Assembly (NCBI GenBank): GCA_029880275.1
Contig: JAOUOQ010000053.1
Coordinates: forward strand, 1 to 9,910
Direction of reading: 5' to 3'
Length of the DNA stretch: 9,910 bases
From: Candidatus Aminicenantota bacterium
GTDB lineage: Bacteria > Acidobacteriota > B3-B38 > Guanabaribacteriales > B3-B38
The stretch's first letter is position 1, and every line of letters starts with the position of its first letter. Under the pieces are notes generated by a model. That model did no database searches. It saw only the letters and a list, made by a program, of their open reading frames with translations, and had not been told where the DNA came from. The position numbers and the translations under genes are program-made. Shown piece by piece: positions 7,246-9,910 of the stretch.

Positions 7246-7274
7246 TTGACAGAAATAAGGGGGGGTGCTATAAA
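7246..7274 (+). promoter_or_regulatory. Strong sigma70 promoter with extended -10 ahead of the NSS transporter block
   Basis: TTGACA at 7246-7251 is exact consensus. TATAAA at 7269-7274 follows after 17 nt and is preceded by TGC, giving an extended -10. The predicted start is near 7281, leaving a leader of about 90 nt before ATG 7374. The region between accC and this site (7136-7245) shows no gene and no clear terminator hairpin. The 9-mer CTTGACAGA at the -35 is shared with the efp promoter. Confidence 0.75.
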
Positions 7275-7297
7275 ATAGAGGTCGTGCGTGGGAAAAA

Positions 7298-7322
7298 AAG
7301 AGCAAGTACAGAAGCTGCTCTT
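7298..7322 (+). repeat. Inverted repeat in the leader of the first NSS transporter gene
   Basis: AAGAGCA at 7298-7304 and TGCTCTT at 7316-7322 are perfect 7-nt complements separated by 11 nt. They lie about 15 nt downstream of the predicted transcription start. The element could be a transcript hairpin or a dyad for a regulator. It has no following T-run, so it is not a terminator. Confidence 0.45.
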
Positions 7323-7373
7323 GAGTCAACAAGCAGGCAGAAGGTCGGTTGTATTAAACAAGGGGAATGAGGT

Positions 7374-8843
7374 ATGGACGAAAAGAGAGAGGTCTTTAGC
7401 TCCCGCTGGGGACTCATAATGGCAGCTCTGGGAATGGCGGTCGGGAGTGGTAATATCTGGAGATTTCCCCGCATCGCAGCTCAGAACGGTGGGGGAGCCT
7501 TTCTGATACCCTGGCTTCTGTTTCTGTTTCTGTGGTCCATCCCTTTGTTGATTGTCGAGTTTGGCATGGGGAAATCCACCCGCTATGGCACTGTAGGAGC
7601 CTTTGGCAAAATTATGGGCAGGAAATACAGCTGGATGGGAGCCTGGGTCGGCTTCTGCACCATGGCCATAATGTTCTATTATTCGGTGGTGGCGGGATGG
7701 TGCCTCAAATACTTCCTGGCGGGCATAGCCGATGGCGAGGTAGGCGCCCACTCGGCTGCCTACTGGGATAGCTTTACCAGTTCCTATCAGCCCCTCATCT
7801 TCCACTTCATCGCCATAGCGTTAGGCTCTTTCATCATTTATCGAGGTGTGGTGAGGGGGATTGAGGTTGCCAACAAATTTTTAATCCCCGCGCTGTTTTT
7901 CCTGCTTATCATCGGTGCCTTTCGTTCCCTGACTCTCCCCGGCGCATGGGAGGGAGTTAATTTCCTCTTCCGCCCGGACTGGAAGCTTCTGCTTAACTAC
8001 CGCGTCTGGCTGGAGGGATTAAGCCAGTCGGCGTGGTCTACCGGGGCGGGCTGGGGTCTGATCCTTACCTACGCTGTCTATATGAAGAAGCGGGAGGACA
8101 TTGTGCTCAACTCCTTCATTGCGGGTCTGGGAAACAACTCCGCCTCGCTGATAGCCGGACTGGCGATTATCCCGGTTGCCTTCTCCTTCCTTACCAGAGG
8201 GGAAGCCCTGGAAGCTATGGCCTCGGGGAACACGGGGCTGGCTTTTATCTGGCTGCCCAAGCTGTTTTCTCAGATGCCCGGAGGGAGCCTCTTCATGTCC
8301 TTCTTCTTTCTGGCGCTGGTCTTCGCTGCCATCTCTTCCCTTATCTCTATGATGGAGATGGCTACCCGCATATTTATGGATTGCGGGCTCTACCGGCATC
8401 GGGCTATTGTATTGGTAGGCTCCATGGGGTTCTTGCTGGGGCTTCCTTCTGCTTTAAGCCTCAAATTCTTCAACAATCAGGATTGGGTCTGGGGGCTGGG
8501 GCTGATGATAAGCGGGATGTTCTTCGCCATGGCGGCTATAAAATATGGGGTGTTCCGCTTCCGAAACAAGCTCGTCAACACTGAAGGGAACGACCTCCCC
8601 GCCGGTAGATGGTTTGATTATATAGTGAAATATTTCATACCTCTGGAATTTACCGTTCTTATTATCTGGTGGTTTGCTCAGGCGATAAGCTGGAACCCGA
8701 CCACCTGGTGGAAGCCTTTCGAGGAAAACAGCGTGGGGACATGCCTTTTGCAGTGGGGGCTGATTCTCGCTATATTTATCATCTTTAACCGCTGGATCGC
8801 CTCCGTCACCCTAAAGAGTACTAAGAAGGAGACCGAAGAATAA
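7374..8843 (+). CDS. Sodium-dependent amino-acid symporter of the NSS/SNF family (LeuT fold)
   Basis: NSS proteins import amino acids or related amines with sodium across the inner membrane. The 489-residue protein has about 12 predicted helices. TM1 (about 12-32) reads AALGMAVGSGNIWRFP, and by ungapped alignment its numbering coincides with LeuT: G20, A22, V23 and N27 of the sodium sites are kept, as is R30 of the outer gate. NGGGAF (39-43) and FYYSVVAGW (101-109) are also family motifs. In TM8, AAISSL keeps Ser321 and Ser322 for the Na2 site. The TM6 core reads SQSAWSTGAGWG (217-228), where LeuT-like proteins have GQ-FFTLSLG, so the substrate pocket differs. ATG 7374 has AGGGG upstream. It is immediately followed by a 41-aa subunit-like gene overlapping by 1 nt. 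The substrate cannot be named from sequence. Confidence 0.93.
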   Translation: MDEKREVFSSRWGLIMAALGMAVGSGNIWRFPRIAAQNGGGAFLIPWLLFLFLWSIPLLIVEFGMGKSTRYGTVGAFGKIMGRKYSWMGAWVGFCTMAIMFYYSVVAGWCLKYFLAGIADGEVGAHSAAYWDSFTSSYQPLIFHFIAIALGSFIIYRGVVRGIEVANKFLIPALFFLLIIGAFRSLTLPGAWEGVNFLFRPDWKLLLNYRVWLEGLSQSAWSTGAGWGLILTYAVYMKKREDIVLNSFIAGLGNNSASLIAGLAIIPVAFSFLTRGEALEAMASGNTGLAFIWLPKLFSQMPGGSLFMSFFFLALVFAAISSLISMMEMATRIFMDCGLYRHRAIVLVGSMGFLLGLPSALSLKFFNNQDWVWGLGLMISGMFFAMAAIKYGVFRFRNKLVNTEGNDLPAGRWFDYIVKYFIPLEFTVLIIWWFAQAISWNPTTWWKPFEENSVGTCLLQWGLILAIFIIFNRWIASVTLKSTKKETEE

Positions 8844-8968
8844 TGGAATTAGGAGCCATCATAATGATGATTATCATTGCCGGTGGTGTGTGGGGAGCCT
8901 TTATATACTCCCTCCGAGTTGCCATCCGGAAGGAGAAAATCAAAAAACAGATGGACAAATCCTCATAA
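8843..8968 (+). CDS. Small single-helix protein resembling the MetS / MaAIMP small subunit of NSS transporters
   Basis: A 41-codon gene whose ATG overlaps the TAA of the symporter gene (TAATG, one shared base), with AAGGAG 11 nt upstream. The product starts MELGAIIMMIIIAGGVWGAF, giving one membrane helix at about residues 5-24. A basic tail follows (RVAIRKEKIKKQ), which predicts N-out, C-in topology. Known NSS small subunits, such as Corynebacterium glutamicum MetS, which is needed for MetP methionine/alanine uptake, have the same plan: a short N-terminus, an AI-MM-hydrophobic pattern, a WG pair in the helix, and a charged tail. Size, motif, overlap and position directly after an NSS gene all support an accessory-subunit role. 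The exact family is from memory, so family membership is probable rather than proven. Confidence 0.8.
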   Translation: MELGAIIMMIIIAGGVWGAFIYSLRVAIRKEKIKKQMDKSS

Positions 8969-9045
8969 GCAAAGCGGAAACACTGGCAGCTCGCGATTCT
9001 TCTTAAACCGGAAGATAAATTAAATCTTAATAAGGTGAGGCGAAG

Positions 9046-9910
9046 GTGGAAAAAAGAGAGCACTGGAAATCAAAATTCGGCTTCATCCTGGCTGCCAGTG
9101 GAGGTGCAATCGGGTTAGGGAACATCTGGCGTTTCCCGTACATAACCGGGAAAAACGGCGGGGCAGCCTTTGTATTGATTTATATCGGATGCTGCATCAT
9201 CGTCGGCATCCCCCTCATCCTGGCTGAGTTATCCCTGGGTCGGCGGAGCCAGAGGGATGCGGTGGGCACCTTCAAGGTGATCAAACCGGGGAGCAGATGG
9301 TTCTGGATAGGGGGGATGGGGGTAGCGACGGGCTATCTTATCCTCTCCTATTACAGTGTGGTGGCGGGATGGACCATCGGCTACTTTTTTGAATCACTTC
9401 TGGGCACTTTCAGAAAAATGGGCTCTGCTCAAGCGGTGGCTTCCTACTTCGACACCTTCTCCGCCAGCCCAATCAAAGCCATTGGCTTTCATGGATTTTT
9501 TATCGCCCTTTGTATGATAATAGTCATCCGGGGAATCCAGGGGGGGATAGAGAGAGCCTGCAAGCTGCTGATGCCCACCCTGTTAGGCATCCTTCTCATC
9601 TGCATCATAAGGTCGGTCACCCTGGAAGGTTCTCTGGAGGGGTTGACCTTCTTCATCAAGCCCGATTTCTCCAAGTTGAGCACCCAGGCTATATTTGAAG
9701 CCCTGGGTCAGTCTTTCTTTACCCTCAGCCTGGGGATGGGCGCGGTAATAACCTACGGGAGCTATCTCACTAAAAAGGACAACTTAGCCTCTTCGGGGGT
9801 TATGATAACCTTTCTGGACACCCTCATTGCCATTTTAGCCGGCTTTGCCATATTCCCCGCTATCTTTGCCTTCGGACTCCCTCCCGACCAGGGACCAGGG
9901 CTGGTCTTTC
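9046..9910 (+). CDS. Second NSS-family sodium-dependent symporter, 3' truncated by window edge
   Basis: The frame stays open to the right edge: 288 residues are visible, roughly the first seven helices. The start is GTG 9046 with AAGGTGAG upstream, giving MEKREHWKSKFGFILAASGG, which closely parallels the start of LeuT and related proteins. TM1 has the classic GLGNIWRFPY, followed by KNGGAAF and YYSVVAGW. TM6 (220-240) reads LGQSFFTLSLGMGAVITYGSY, essentially the canonical LeuT substrate and Na1 site core. It lies 77 nt after the small-subunit gene and probably belongs to the same transcript. It is not a recent copy of the upstream symporter: the TM6 core and many loops differ. The C-terminal half, and whether it has its own small subunit, lie beyond the window. 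Confidence 0.93.
   Translation, partial: MEKREHWKSKFGFILAASGGAIGLGNIWRFPYITGKNGGAAFVLIYIGCCIIVGIPLILAELSLGRRSQRDAVGTFKVIKPGSRWFWIGGMGVATGYLILSYYSVVAGWTIGYFFESLLGTFRKMGSAQAVASYFDTFSASPIKAIGFHGFFIALCMIIVIRGIQGGIERACKLLMPTLLGILLICIIRSVTLEGSLEGLTFFIKPDFSKLSTQAIFEALGQSFFTLSLGMGAVITYGSYLTKKDNLASSGVMITFLDTLIAILAGFAIFPAIFAFGLPPDQGPGLVF

Noticed and set aside
7155..7370. 71-codon plus-strand open frame between accC and the first symporter
   Set aside because: It spans the strong promoter and leader, lacks a ribosome site, and has no recognisable motif. It is most likely chance.
8033..8584. 183-codon alternate-frame open reading frame inside the first symporter gene
   Set aside because: It overlaps a well-supported LeuT-fold frame, and its translation lacks membrane segments or known motifs.
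9012..9028. AAGAT/ATCTT inverted repeat before the second symporter
   Set aside because: A 5-bp AT-rich stem with a 7-nt loop and no T-run is expected by chance in an AT-rich gap.

Overview
The window reads as a mid-GC bacterial chromosome segment in which every supported gene lies on the + strand. A PilQ/GspD-type outer-membrane secretin and two probable lipoproteins point to a diderm (Gram-negative type) bacterium with type IV pili or a related export machine. The order pilus secretin - accessory genes - efp - accB - accC is a common bacterial arrangement. I do not recognise the exact lineage. The relaxed lipoboxes and the Ig-like lipoprotein would fit an uncultivated or deeply branching group, but that is inference.

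Layout. (1) 1-1061: C-terminal part of a secretin, cut by the left edge, with a Gly/Met-rich insertion. (2) 1096-2813: two closely spaced probable lipoproteins, the second carrying two Big_1-like domains and a PKD-like domain. (3) 2928-4449: a TPR protein with an acidic tandem repeat and a proline-rich linker, overlapping by 8 nt a 118-aa Roadblock/LC7 protein. (4) 4588-7135: efp, accB and accC. A perfect-consensus sigma70 promoter (TTGACA, 17 nt, TATAAT) lies directly before efp and gives a predicted leader of only about 14 nt. (5) 7374-9910: an amino-acid transport block under its own strong promoter (TTGACA, 17 nt, extended TGC-TATAAA). It holds an NSS (LeuT-fold) symporter, a 41-aa single-helix protein resembling the MetS/MaAIMP small subunit and overlapping it by 1 nt, and a second, different NSS symporter cut by the right edge.

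How the parts work together. The first half looks like the distal end of a pilus or secretin operon: outer-membrane pore, envelope lipoproteins, and a TPR plus Roadblock pair that could act as a scaffold or GTPase-regulatory module. EF-P rescues ribosomes at polyproline, and both the TPR protein and AccB contain PP or PPP tracts. AccB and AccC form the biotin-carboxylation half of acetyl-CoA carboxylase. No accA or accD is in view. The final block is probably sodium-driven amino-acid uptake by two transporters whose substrate-site sequences differ. The least routine points are the tiny symporter subunit, the altered TM6 core of the first symporter, and the TPR-Roadblock pair beside a pilus secretin. 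I see no CRISPR array, insertion sequence, tRNA or rRNA, and no gene-free stretch longer than 300 nt; the longest is 7136-7373.
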